From Dysosmobacter segnis (lineage in GTDB: Bacteria; Bacillota; Clostridia; Oscillospirales; Oscillospiraceae), in contig NZ_JACOQI010000001.1 of the NCBI RefSeq assembly GCF_014297285.1, positions 310,001-374,000 of the forward strand: DNA of 64,000 nt, written 5' to 3'. The notes below the pieces were generated by a model that searched no databases, was not told the DNA's origin, and worked only from the letters and a program-made list of their open reading frames with translations. The translations under genes were made by a program, and so were the position numbers. Positions 51,250-59,575 of this stretch are shown here, one piece after another. How positions within the stretch are numbered: the stretch's first letter is position 1; every line of letters begins with the position of its first letter.

Positions 51250-51935
51250 GCCGTCCCCCTCCTTTTCCCGCCGGATACCAGAAAGTCCCGGCGTTCCAGC
51301 ATATTCACCGTCAGCAGCACCACGGCGGAGATGCTTAGGTTGACCATTACCCATTTCATAGCCAACGCGTCATTGCTGGTCTGCCAAAGCTGGTAGACCG
51401 TGGTGGAAATGGTGGCGGTCTTTCCCGGCGTGTACCCGGCGATCATGCTGGTAGCGCCGTACTCGCCCAAGGCCCGGGCAAAGGCCAGCACCGTCCCCGC
51501 CAGAATACCCTGACGGCAGCAGGGCATCCGCACCCGCCAGAAGATCCAGCTGTTGGGAAGTCCCAGCGTCTGGCCGGAATAGGCCAGCGTCTCGTCAAAG
51601 GACTCGAAGGCTCCGCGGGCGGTGCGGTACATCAACGGGAAAATCACCACGGCGGTGGCAAAGATGGCGGACCACCAGGTCATCACCACCTTCACGTCGA
51701 AATGACGCAGCAGCCACGCGCCGAGGATCCGCTTTGGCCCCAGCAGCCGCAGCAGCAGATAGCCGATGACGGTGGGGGGCAGCACCAGCGGCAGCGTCAG
51801 CACCACGTCCAGAACGCCCTTTACCAGCCGGGGCAGGCGGGCGATATAGTACGCCGCGAAGATCCCGGCGAAAAAGACGATCACCGTGGAAATAGCCGCA
51901 ACACGCAGCGAGTTCCATAGGGGAAACAGGTCCAT
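51246..51935 (-). CDS. modB: Molybdate ABC transporter permease ModB
   Basis: A 229-residue permease with about five to six membrane segments. Family stretches are ISTVIVFFAGIFAAYYIAR, LPLVLPPTVIGYLLL, YSGQTLGLPNSWIFWRV and the EAA loop ending FARALGEYGATSMIAG. This corresponds to ModB (TIGR02141 type). AGGAGGTAACTT precedes the ATG. The gene lies 101 bp after modA and overlaps modC by 4 bp. Substrate is inferred as molybdate from ModA and the flanking cofactor genes; tungstate is possible. Confidence 0.94.
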   Translation of the reverse strand: MDLFPLWNSLRVAAISTVIVFFAGIFAAYYIARLPRLVKGVLDVVLTLPLVLPPTVIGYLLLRLLGPKRILGAWLLRHFDVKVVMTWWSAIFATAVVIFPLMYRTARGAFESFDETLAYSGQTLGLPNSWIFWRVRMPCCRQGILAGTVLAFARALGEYGATSMIAGYTPGKTATISTTVYQLWQTSNDALAMKWVMVNLSISAVVLLTVNMLERRDFLVSGGKRRGTA

Positions 51936-51965
51936 AAGTTACCTCCTGAGGGGGAAGGGATGGGG

Positions 51966-52016
51966 AGACCGGCGGTCCGCCGCCGTATCAGCGGCGGGCG
52001 AGCAGTTTGCCGTCGG
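51966..52016. repeat. Fragment related to the 45.7-46.1 kb array spacer
   Basis: CCGCCGCCGTATCAGCGGCG followed by AGCAGTTTGCCGTCGGC matches, with substitutions, CCGACGCCGCGTCAGCGGCG and AAGCGTTTTGCCGTAGGC of the array at 45.75 kb. It occupies the modA-modB spacer. Short and diverged, so homology is likely but not certain. Confidence 0.5.
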
Positions 52017-52036
52017 CCTTTTCAGATAGTTTTCGG

Positions 52037-52912
52037 TCAAGCGGCGGAGAAGCCCACGGACTCAAACACGGTCATGGCCGCATCGGTCTGGAGATAGGCC
52101 AGGAAGTCCTGGGCGGCATCCTCCTTGTCTCCCTTGAGCACGGCGGCGGGGTAGATGACCTGGCCGCACATCTCGGCAGTGGCGCTGTCCACCACCGTCA
52201 GACCGGCGGAGTGGGCGTCGGTGGCGTAGATGATGCCGCAGTCCACGGCACCCTCGCTGACCTGAGCGGCCACCTCCTTCACGTTGTTGCCGTAGGTCAG
52301 CTTATTTGCGACGGCGGTCTCGTCGATGCCGTAGTAGTTGAAGATCTTCAGGGTGTACTGGCCCACGGGCACGTCGCTGTTGCCGATGGCCAGCATCACA
52401 TCACCGCCCTTCAGCAACTCGGCAAGCTGGTCAAAGCTCTCAATGCCCTTGGGATTGCCGGCGGGAACGGTGAGCGTCACCTTGTTTTCCAGCAGGTCCA
52501 CACGGCTGTCGGTGACGATGAGGTCAAGCCCGTCGGGGTTCTTCTCGGCATCACCGATGAGGCTGCCGTCCATGGCGTTCATCTGCTTGGGTGCGGCGGA
52601 GATGAACAGATCGCAGTCCGCGCCCTCCTTGATCTGCTTGAGCAGGGTGCCGGAGGAGTCGAAGTTATATGTAATGGTCACGTTGGGATTATTCTGCTCG
52701 TACATTTCTTTGAGCTGGTTCATGGTCTCCGTCATGGAGGCGGCAGCGAACACGATCAACTCCACCGGCTCACCGGCGGGGGCTTCCGTGGAGGCGTTGT
52801 CCTGCGTCTGGGAACCGTCGGCGGCGTTGGCACTGGTGTCGGCCTTGGAGCCGCAGGCGGCGAGGGACAGGGTCAGGCACAGGGCCAGCAGCAGGGACAA
52901 ATATTTTTTCAT
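52037..52912 (-). CDS. modA: Molybdate-binding lipoprotein ModA
   Basis: A 291-residue binding protein: MKKYLSLLLALCLTLSLAAC is a signal peptide with lipobox, followed by a short acidic linker. The mature part is ModA-like: LIVFAAASMTETMNQLKEMYE, FDSSGTLLKQIKEGADCDLFIS, AIGNSDVPVGQYTLKIF and the C-terminal YPAAVLKGDKEDAAQDFLAYL. The Ser residues that hold the oxyanion in the AAASM and SSGTL motifs are present. The ATG at 52912 is chosen from the signal peptide; AAAGGAAGAACCAAC precedes it. First gene of modABC; a terminator-like hairpin separates it from the upstream cofactor genes. Confidence 0.95.
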   Translation of the reverse strand: MKKYLSLLLALCLTLSLAACGSKADTSANAADGSQTQDNASTEAPAGEPVELIVFAAASMTETMNQLKEMYEQNNPNVTITYNFDSSGTLLKQIKEGADCDLFISAAPKQMNAMDGSLIGDAEKNPDGLDLIVTDSRVDLLENKVTLTVPAGNPKGIESFDQLAELLKGGDVMLAIGNSDVPVGQYTLKIFNYYGIDETAVANKLTYGNNVKEVAAQVSEGAVDCGIIYATDAHSAGLTVVDSATAEMCGQVIYPAAVLKGDKEDAAQDFLAYLQTDAAMTVFESVGFSAA

Positions 52913-52997
52913 GTTGGTTCTTCCTTTCTGATTCGATGGAAAATCTATCTCGACTTTACAGAGTAAAGCGTGATACTCAATCAAGATGAACGGTTCG

Positions 52998-53033
52998 GAA
53001 AAGCAGGAGCGCGCTTGGGCGCTCTCGCTTTTA
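52998..53033 (-). terminator. Probable terminator after the molybdopterin-binding gene
   Basis: GAGCGC/GCGCTC with an outer AAAAGC/GCTTTT pairing across small bulges. It overlaps the stop codon of the gene at 53031 and ends in T residues on the minus-strand RNA. It would separate the moa genes from modABC. Confidence 0.55.
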
Positions 53034-54050
53034 TTTTCCGAAGGGGCAGTTGGGCCAGTGACAGGGCTTGCAGCCAAGGCACAGCCCGCCCTCGCCCATC
53101 ACGGCGAAGTCTCCGCGGGTCAGCTCCACACCCGCCGCGATCCGGGGAAGCGCCAGGTCGAAAATGGTGGCCCCGGCATACATGACGCAGCCGGGCAGAC
53201 CGCAGATGGGGGTTCCGTCCTCAAAATAGCCCAGCAGGAACATGGCACCCGGCAGCACGGGCGCGCCGTAGGTGACGATGCGGGCACCGCTCGCCCGGAT
53301 GCCGCCGGGGGTGTTGTCGTCCGGGTCCACGCTCATGCCGCCGGTGCACAGGATCAGGTCCGCGCCGGTTTTCCGGGCTTCGCCGATGGCGTTGGCCACA
53401 TTTTCTACGCCGTCGCCGGAGTAGGCCACAGAGACCGTTTCAATGCCGTAGGCCGCCAGCTTCTCCTTCACCACCGGGGTGAAGGTGTCCTGGATCAGAC
53501 CCTTCTTCACCTCGCTGCCGGTGGCCACGATAGCGGCGGTTTTCTTCACATAGGGTAGCAGCTCCAACAGAGGGCCGGCGCCTGCTGCCTGCTCAGCGGC
53601 TTGCAGTGTTTCCTCCTTGATGATGAGAGGGATGACCCGCATCCCCGCCAGTTTGTCGCCCTTTTTCACGGCGGTATTGCCGTGACGGGTGGCAATCATG
53701 ATCTCCTCCAGCGAATTGACTGCCACCAGCCGGCGGCTGTCCACCCGGAACAGGCCGTCACAGGCGGCTCGCAGCTCGATCTTGCCCTCTTTCGTCTCAC
53801 TGCGGACCATGTTCTCCTGACCGCACAGGGCCAGCAGCCGCTCCGCCGCATCGTTTTCGTGGACCATGCCGGGAGTCATCTCCCAGACATACAGGTTCTC
53901 CTTGCCCATGCTCAGCAGCACGGGAATATCGTCCTCCGTGACGATGTGGCCCTTGCGGAACCGGGCGTCCTTATATTGATCCTTGATGATCTGGGTCATA
54001 TCGTGGCACAGCACGTGGCCCACGGCCTCCTCTGTTCGGATCAGCTTCAC
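53031..54050 (-). CDS. Molybdopterin-binding protein (MoeA-related, C-terminal cysteine tail)
   Basis: A 339-residue protein. The C-terminal two thirds contain a MoCF-biosynthesis domain with AAIVATGSEVKKG, DLILCTGGMSVDPDDNTPGGI and LPGCVMYAGATIFDLALPRI; the N-terminus (MKLIRTEEAVGHVLCHDMTQI) resembles MoeA-like proteins. It is shorter than MoeA (about 400 residues) and ends in a tight cysteine cluster CLGCKPCHWPNC, which is not part of MoeA and may bind a metal. Proteins of this type occur with selenium-dependent molybdenum hydroxylase genes in Clostridia; no hydroxylase is in this window. The ATG overlaps the MOSC gene stop by 4 bp, so they are coupled. Confidence 0.88.
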   Translation of the reverse strand: MKLIRTEEAVGHVLCHDMTQIIKDQYKDARFRKGHIVTEDDIPVLLSMGKENLYVWEMTPGMVHENDAAERLLALCGQENMVRSETKEGKIELRAACDGLFRVDSRRLVAVNSLEEIMIATRHGNTAVKKGDKLAGMRVIPLIIKEETLQAAEQAAGAGPLLELLPYVKKTAAIVATGSEVKKGLIQDTFTPVVKEKLAAYGIETVSVAYSGDGVENVANAIGEARKTGADLILCTGGMSVDPDDNTPGGIRASGARIVTYGAPVLPGAMFLLGYFEDGTPICGLPGCVMYAGATIFDLALPRIAAGVELTRGDFAVMGEGGLCLGCKPCHWPNCPFGK

Positions 54051-54481
54051 TTCAGCACCTCAATTTCGTCTCCGGGCCTGACAACGCCCTCTTTTACCAC
54101 CACGGCGAAGATGCCCTCCGTGGGCATGACGCACTTGCCGACCGCCTTTTTGATGGCGCAGTCATTGTGGCACTCCTTGCCAATCTGCGTCACCTCCACC
54201 TCCGTCTCACCGATCCGCAGGTGGGTCCCCACGGGCAGATGCTTGAGGTCGATGCCCTCCGTGTTAATGTTCTCCGCGAATACGCCGGGGTCCAGAGCGA
54301 TGGGGGAGCGGGGGCGCATGGTGTCGATGCTTTCCTCCGCCAGCAGAGAGATCTGGCGGTGCCAGTCTCCGGCGTGGGCGTCCCCCACGATGCCGTGGCG
54401 CAGTTTCAATTCAATTTCCGGAACGGGCTTTTTCAGCGTTCCCTTTTTCTCGCTGATATTGACGGATACGACCTTTGCCAT
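54047..54481 (-). CDS. MOSC-domain protein
   Basis: A 144-residue single MOSC-domain protein. MOSC domains handle or transfer the sulfurated molybdenum cofactor. Family features are VSVNISEKKGTLKKPVPEI at the N-terminus, HGIVGDAHAGDWHRQISLLA, FAENINTEGIDL and the conserved Cys in GKECHNDCAI. This short form, next to moaC and moaA, is common in Clostridia. The start lies 7 bp after the moaC stop. Overlaps the molybdopterin-binding gene by 4 bp. Confidence 0.92.
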   Translation of the reverse strand: MAKVVSVNISEKKGTLKKPVPEIELKLRHGIVGDAHAGDWHRQISLLAEESIDTMRPRSPIALDPGVFAENINTEGIDLKHLPVGTHLRIGETEVEVTQIGKECHNDCAIKKAVGKCVMPTEGIFAVVVKEGVVRPGDEIEVLK

Positions 54482-54488
54482 GGTTCTA

Positions 54489-54968
54489 TCAGTCCTCTCG
54501 CTTATAGTCTCCGCTCTTGCCGCCGGATTTTTCCAGCAGGCGGATGTTGGTGATCTCCATATCCTTCTGCACCGCCTTGCACATATCGTAAACGGTGAGG
54601 GCCGCCACAGAAACGGCGGTCAGGGCCTCCATCTCTACGCCGGTGACGCCGGTGCAGGTGACCGCCGCCTGTATCTCCACCATGCACGGCTGGTCCGACA
54701 GATGGAATGTGATGTCGATACCTGTCAGGGGCAGAGGGTGGCACATGGGGATCAGCTCCCAGTTGTGCTTGGCGGCCTGGATGCCCGCCACCTGGGCCAC
54801 CGCCAGCACGTCTCCCTTTTTCAGGGTACCGTTTTTGATATGGACCATAGTTTCCGGTGATACGCGGATCTCTCCGGCGGCTACGGCCCGCCGGTGGGTC
54901 ACAGCCTTTTCCGTTACATCCACCATCCGGGCGCGGCCCTGCTCGTTGAAATGGGTCAGTTCTCTCAT
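54489..54968 (-). CDS. moaC: Cyclic pyranopterin monophosphate synthase MoaC
   Basis: A 159-residue MoaC, which together with MoaA converts GTP to cyclic pyranopterin monophosphate. Typical motifs are [31 protein letters not shown] (active-site His region), [20 protein letters not shown] and [15 protein letters not shown]. The C-terminal [12 protein letters not shown] is also standard. It starts 3 bp after the moaA stop, so they are cotranscribed. Confidence 0.97.
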   Translation of the reverse strand: MRELTHFNEQGRARMVDVTEKAVTHRRAVAAGEIRVSPETMVHIKNGTLKKGDVLAVAQVAGIQAAKHNWELIPMCHPLPLTGIDITFHLSDQPCMVEIQAAVTCTGVTGVEMEALTAVSVAALTVYDMCKAVQKDMEITNIRLLEKSGGKSGDYKRED

Positions 54969-54971
54969 GGT

Positions 54972-55916
54972 TCAGCCTCCGATCTCATTCATGGTCCGGG
55001 GCGTGTCGCTGGCATGCTCTGTCAGGTGGTGCCCCTTGGGCTTTTGCAGGATGCCCCGGAGGATGGCGTCCTCCAATTCCCTGCCGTGAAGTCCCCGGAG
55101 GGAGATTTCCTCCCGGCTGTGGAGACAGCCCTTCAGTTTGCCGTCCGCCGTCACCCGGATGCGGCGGCACGCTCCACAGAACTCGTGGCTCATGGGGGTG
55201 ATCAGCCCCACAGTCCCCATGGCTCCCGGCAGACGGTACCGCCGGGCCACGCCATTGGGTTCGATTTCTTCCAGCGCCGGGAATCGGTTCAGAATCTCCG
55301 TTACCGGCAGGAAGCGTTCCTTTGGCCATGCCGCACAGGGCCCCATAGGCATCAGTTCAATGAACCGCACCTCCCAGGGGTGCTCTTTCGTCAGGCTCAG
55401 AAAATCCTCGATCTCGTCATCGTTCAAGCCGCCCATCAGCACGGTGTCCAGCTTCAGATTCTGAAATCCGGCGTCCTCCGCTGCCCGGATGCCCGCAAAG
55501 GCGTCATCCAGATCTCCCCGGCGGGTGATTTCCCGGAATCGCTCCGGCCGCAGGGTATCCAGACTGATGTTCAGCCGGTCTACCCCAGCCTCCCACAGAG
55601 GCTTTGCCAGCTCCGGCAGCAAACTGCCGTTGGTGGTGAGGCAAAGCTCCTTCAATTCCGGGATGGCCCGCAGGGTGCGGCAGATATCCAAGATCCCGTG
55701 CCGCACCAGCGGCTCTCCGCCGGTCAGACGGATCTTCCGGATCCCCAGTTTCACCGCAGTCCGGGCGATCTCACCGTATTCCTCTACGGAGAGGACGGCC
55801 CCATGGGGGCCTTTTTCCACGCCGTCCGCCGGCATACAGTATTGGCATCGGTAATTGCAAAGGTCCGTTACCGACAGCCGCAGATAATCAATTGTCCGGC
55901 CATATTGATCGATCAT
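54972..55916 (-). CDS. moaA: GTP 3',8-cyclase MoaA
   Basis: A 314-residue radical-SAM enzyme that starts molybdenum-cofactor synthesis. The N-terminal cluster motif is C-x3-C-x2-C in TDLCNYRCQYCMP. Next are RLTGGEPLVRHG, LTTNGSLL and RLNISLDTLRPERF. The C-terminal second iron-sulfur cluster is held by FCGACRRIRVTADGKLKGCL. The usual C-terminal GG is present (NEIGG). The ATG at 55916 follows AGGAAG by 7-8 bp; the open frame further upstream (to 56057) is a structured RNA leader, not protein. First gene of the moaA-moaC-MOSC operon, with a strong promoter at 56029-56057. Confidence 0.96.
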   Translation of the reverse strand: MIDQYGRTIDYLRLSVTDLCNYRCQYCMPADGVEKGPHGAVLSVEEYGEIARTAVKLGIRKIRLTGGEPLVRHGILDICRTLRAIPELKELCLTTNGSLLPELAKPLWEAGVDRLNISLDTLRPERFREITRRGDLDDAFAGIRAAEDAGFQNLKLDTVLMGGLNDDEIEDFLSLTKEHPWEVRFIELMPMGPCAAWPKERFLPVTEILNRFPALEEIEPNGVARRYRLPGAMGTVGLITPMSHEFCGACRRIRVTADGKLKGCLHSREEISLRGLHGRELEDAILRGILQKPKGHHLTEHASDTPRTMNEIGG

Positions 55917-55939
55917 CGCATTACTTCCTATCGTCCCAA

Positions 55940-55992
55940 GCTGCGGCCCGGAATTTCTCCGGGCGTGTTCGCCGGGGCACACGGCCCGCAGC
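55940..55992 (-). ncRNA. Three-way-junction RNA leader of moaA, possible cofactor riboswitch
   Basis: In the moaA 5' leader an outer stem (GCTGCGG at 55992-55986 region with CCGCAGC at 55946-55940) closes over two hairpins. The first is CGTGT/ACACG with a GC-rich loop (55964-55983). The second is CCCGGA/TCCGGG with a GAAAT loop (55947-55963). Almost every base is paired or in a loop. The moaA ribosome site lies about 10 nt downstream. Position and shape suggest a regulatory RNA. Moco RNAs are known upstream of moaA, but I could not match the published consensus. Confidence 0.55.
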
Positions 55993-56028
55993 AGCGTCCG
56001 GCCGCCAAGTTTTCTAAGGTTGACCTTT

Positions 56029-56057
56029 ATTATAGCAGATATTTCCTCAAAATACAA
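56029..56057 (-). promoter_or_regulatory. Promoter of the moaA operon
   Basis: On the minus strand TTGTAT (56057-56052), a 17-bp spacer and TATAAT (56034-56029). Transcription would begin near 56022, giving a leader of about 105 nt. Confidence 0.75.
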
Positions 56058-56298
56058 ACCCCTTTTCCGCGGCTGGGGAAGGGCGGCGCGGCATGAAAAG
56101 CGGGTCCGGCTTGGAGGATTGTTTCACGAGAAGGAAATGCCCGCTGTGGTGTAAAAAATTCCGGCTGTTCGCAGCGATAAATTTTAACCGGATTGTAGCA
56201 TCTTGTTCACAATTTGTTCATGATTGCAAAGTGACTTTCCGCTATGGTAGGTTTATAGAAGTGTACATAGGTGCTAAACTGAATTTAGGAGGTTTTTT

Positions 56299-59223
56299 AT
56301 GAGACGGTTTTTCAGAAAACGGCTTCCGGCCTTTCTGCTGACGCTGGTCATGGTCATGACGATGGTCCCGGCCGTGTCCGCAAAATCTTCAGCGGATCTG
56401 ACTTATGAAGTGGATAAGGGGGACTCTGTATCATTCAAAGAGCGGGAGTTCCGCGACCTTTACAGAAGTGAATATAGTGGTGATCCCAGCTATGTGGTAT
56501 TCACCGATTACAGCGATCTGGATGACTATGGGTACTTGACCGCTGTGAATTACTATGATAAGACTGTGAGCCTCAGTGAAAGCGATCTGCGTAACACATG
56601 GTTTTATTATGACAGCCGCGATGTGCCCAAGAATATGGACTACGCGTTGGATGGCTTGACATTTGAAGCCAACCGCCGGGCCGACAGCGGCACGCTGCGG
56701 CTGAAATTTGAGATCTATGACGCCGACGGCAAGAATTATGTGTACGGCACCATGGATATTAAAGTCGGCGGCGGTTCCGGTTCCTCCAAGGGTGACATCA
56801 CCTACACGGTGAAAGCCGGCGAGGAAGTTGCCTTTGACGATGAAGATTTTGTTAATGCCTATGACAAGGCTGGCGGCTCCGGCACGCTGAAGTATGTGGT
56901 ATTTGAAAAGCCTTCCTCTGATTACAGCAATGCCGGTACCGTTTATTCCCGGTACGGCAAGCGGAATGCAACCTCTTTTACCCGCTCTGAACTGGACGAT
57001 TACAAGTTCTACTACGGTGACAGCGACTATGGTGACTATGATCTGGACGAACTGAGCTTTGTGGCGGATAAGTCTTTTTCCGATAGTATTGAGATTGCAT
57101 TTACAGCTTACGGCGGGAGAGGCAGCAAGGAGAATGATTCTGTCAGCGGAACCCTGAAAATCACATCTTCTAAATCTGCATCCTCCAGCAAGGGTGACAT
57201 TACTTACACAGTGAAAGCCGGTGAGGAAGTTACCTTTGACGATGACGATTTTGAGAAGATCTATGAGAACAGCAGCTGCACCGGCAGCTTCAAGTATGTG
57301 GAATTCAGCCGGCCCGACAGCGCGTTCAACAATGCCGGTACCCTCTACTCCCGGTATGGCAAGCGGAATGAGACTGCCTTCACCCGTTCCAGCCTCAGCA
57401 GCAACAAGTTCTACTACGGTGACAGCGACTATGGTGACTACGATCTGGACGAGCTGAGCTTTGTGGCGGATCGGACCTTCTCCGGCAGCGTGGAGCTGAG
57501 ATTCACTGTTTATGGCGGCACCGGCACCCGAACCAACCAGAATGTCACCGGTACGTTGGTCATCACCACCGATAAGACCGGTTCCTCCACGGCCAAGGGC
57601 GATGTCACCTACACGGTGAAGGCCGGTGACGAAGTTGCCTTTGACGAGGATGACTTTAAAAAGGTCTACGATAGCAGCAACTGCACCGGCAGCTTCAAGT
57701 ATGTGGAATTCAGCCGGCCTGACAGTGCGTTCAACAATGCCGGTACCCTCTATTCCCGGTACGGCAAGCGGAATGAGACAGCCTTTACCCGTTCCAGCCT
57801 GTCCGGAACCACATTTGGTTATGACAGCTACGAAGATGCGGATTACAGCCTGGACGATTTGAGCTTTGTGGCGGATCGGACCTTCTCGGGCAGTATTACG
57901 CTGAGCTTCACCCTTTACGGCGGAAAAAACAGCAAATGCGATCAGTCGACCACCGGTACACTGGTCATCACCACCGGTACATCTGCGGTAACATCCCGAT
58001 ATGTGGGCAACATCCGCTACAATACCACGCCCAACACCGCCCTGCAGATCAACGCCAATGACATTGCCCGCCTTTTCCGTAAGTACACCTCCGGCGGGTC
58101 CTTGCAGTATCTGACGCTGACCAGTGTACCCGCTACCGGCAGTCTATACTACAACTATTACAATGCCAGCAAGTACGGCGCGACGCGGACGCAGCTCACC
58201 GCTTCTATGGCGGGCAGTATGATTTTCTCCTACAGTCCCGCCTCTGCATCGGAATATGATCTCTCCGAGCTGACCTACATCCCCAGCGGCAGCAATTACT
58301 GCACAGCCCTCACCTTTACCGGATACAGCAGCAGCGGAACGGCTGTTTCTGCAACCATTCTGATCAGTGTGACGGCTTCTCCGGTGTCTGAGGTTTACAG
58401 CGTGACCACCAAGGGTACCTCCGTGAACTTCCCGGCAAACTCTGTGTATTCCGCGGTGGCATCCGCCACTGGCTTCGGCCTTAGCAGCATCCAGCTGCTG
58501 GAGCTGCCTGCCTCCACTGCCGGTGTTCTGTACGTTGGCTCCTATGCGGCGGATACCACCAGCGCTTACAGCTATGGAAATGGAACTGATTCCATGGGTC
58601 AGCTGCGCTTCATTCCCAACAGTGGGTTCACCGGTTCTGTCTCCATTCCCTATGTGGCATTGAGCAGCAGCGGCACCGCTTTGGGGGCCGGTGTGGTCTC
58701 CATCGGCGTGGTGGACAGCGTGAAGAAGTTTACGGATATCTCCACCTCCACCTGGTGCTATAAGTATGTTACGGAACTTGCCAGCGCCAATGTTATCTCC
58801 GGCTACAGCAACGGAACGTTTCAAGAGAAGAATACCATTACTTACGGCGCGGCCCTGAAGCTCATCATGCTGGCGGCGGGCTACGGCGAGCAGGCCCCCA
58901 CGGTGAAGGGCAGCCCCTTCAGCGGCTATCTGGCGAAGGCCAAGGCTGCCGGACTGGTGTCCGGCAATCCCAAGCTGAACGGGCCTATCACCCGTCTGCA
59001 GATCGCGCAGATCGCCGCCAAGGCGTTGAAGCTTTCTACCACCGGTCTGCCTAGCAAGAAACCCTTTACCGACACCAATGACGTCTATGTGCAGGCGCTG
59101 AATGCCGCCGGTATCATTGAGGGGTACTTCTCCAACGGCACCAGCACCTATAAGCCCAACAACACCTTGACCCGCGGTCAGGTCTCTGCCATCGTGTGGA
59201 GAATGAAAAATTCCGTACAGTAA
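56299..59223 (+). CDS. Repeat-containing SLH surface protein
   Basis: A 974-residue exported wall protein. A signal peptide (MRRFFRKRLPAFLLTLVMVM and on to VSAKS) is followed by about six repeats of roughly 130 residues. Three are close copies starting near residues 165, 299 and 434 (GDITYTVKAGEEVAFDD and similar), and more diverged ones lie near 33, 570 and 700. Each unit has a Y-S-R-Y-G-K-R-N stretch and YDLDELSFVADRTFSGS. Three SLH repeats at the C-terminus (about 805-974: FTDISTSTWCYKYV, ITRLQIAQIAAKALKLS, FTDTNDVYVQALNAAGIIEGY) anchor it to wall polymers. AGGAGGTTTTTT precedes the ATG. The repeat fold is unknown to me; it looks like a beta-sandwich stalk. Confidence 0.93.
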   Translation: MRRFFRKRLPAFLLTLVMVMTMVPAVSAKSSADLTYEVDKGDSVSFKEREFRDLYRSEYSGDPSYVVFTDYSDLDDYGYLTAVNYYDKTVSLSESDLRNTWFYYDSRDVPKNMDYALDGLTFEANRRADSGTLRLKFEIYDADGKNYVYGTMDIKVGGGSGSSKGDITYTVKAGEEVAFDDEDFVNAYDKAGGSGTLKYVVFEKPSSDYSNAGTVYSRYGKRNATSFTRSELDDYKFYYGDSDYGDYDLDELSFVADKSFSDSIEIAFTAYGGRGSKENDSVSGTLKITSSKSASSSKGDITYTVKAGEEVTFDDDDFEKIYENSSCTGSFKYVEFSRPDSAFNNAGTLYSRYGKRNETAFTRSSLSSNKFYYGDSDYGDYDLDELSFVADRTFSGSVELRFTVYGGTGTRTNQNVTGTLVITTDKTGSSTAKGDVTYTVKAGDEVAFDEDDFKKVYDSSNCTGSFKYVEFSRPDSAFNNAGTLYSRYGKRNETAFTRSSLSGTTFGYDSYEDADYSLDDLSFVADRTFSGSITLSFTLYGGKNSKCDQSTTGTLVITTGTSAVTSRYVGNIRYNTTPNTALQINANDIARLFRKYTSGGSLQYLTLTSVPATGSLYYNYYNASKYGATRTQLTASMAGSMIFSYSPASASEYDLSELTYIPSGSNYCTALTFTGYSSSGTAVSATILISVTASPVSEVYSVTTKGTSVNFPANSVYSAVASATGFGLSSIQLLELPASTAGVLYVGSYAADTTSAYSYGNGTDSMGQLRFIPNSGFTGSVSIPYVALSSSGTALGAGVVSIGVVDSVKKFTDISTSTWCYKYVTELASANVISGYSNGTFQEKNTITYGAALKLIMLAAGYGEQAPTVKGSPFSGYLAKAKAAGLVSGNPKLNGPITRLQIAQIAAKALKLSTTGLPSKKPFTDTNDVYVQALNAAGIIEGYFSNGTSTYKPNNTLTRGQVSAIVWRMKNSVQ

Positions 59224-59238
59224 AAACAGAATACTTGT

Positions 59239-59281
59239 GGAACCACGCGGTCAGCCGAGAGGCTGACCGCGTGGTTTTTTA
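59239..59281 (+). terminator. Terminator of the repeat/SLH gene
   Basis: AACCACGCGGTCAGCC and GGCTGACCGCGTGGTT pair perfectly around GAGA, followed by T4-T6. Confidence 0.94.
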
Positions 59282-59575
59282 GGTCGATAGAGCGCATGAC
59301 TGCAAGCGGCGGGGGAGCCGTGATTCTGAATTTTCTGTGCCTCCTTTGCCGCCTTGAAGCCGGAGATCTGTGGGTCCCGCTTGAATTTCCGCATGGTATT
59401 GATATAATAAGCATATACAGATGTGCTTGCTTATGGCATTGAGGTCTCCTTTGAAAGCCTGCTCCAATGTATCCATGTGCGGCGTTCGGCTTCGGCCATG
59501 GCCGGAACCAGTGGAGGTCTTGTATTTTGCGTGTGTTGGCATGGCCGCGGAATAAAAAATCGAGAGGTGAATGGG
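59282..59575. other. Intergenic region, possible gene remnant, no firm gene
   Basis: 294 bp between the SLH gene terminator and the lipoprotein gene. TATAAT at 59403-59408 is a possible -10 for the + strand, with a weak TTGAAT 15 bp upstream. On the minus strand short frames encode peptides such as MRKFKRDPQISGFKAAKEAQ, but they are interrupted and lack ribosome sites. I see no confident feature here. Confidence 0.4.

Noticed and set aside
55917..56057. Upstream extension of MoaA to start at 56057
   Set aside because: MoaA homologues start near MIDQYGR, a ribosome site precedes 55916, and the promoter -10 lies inside the extension.
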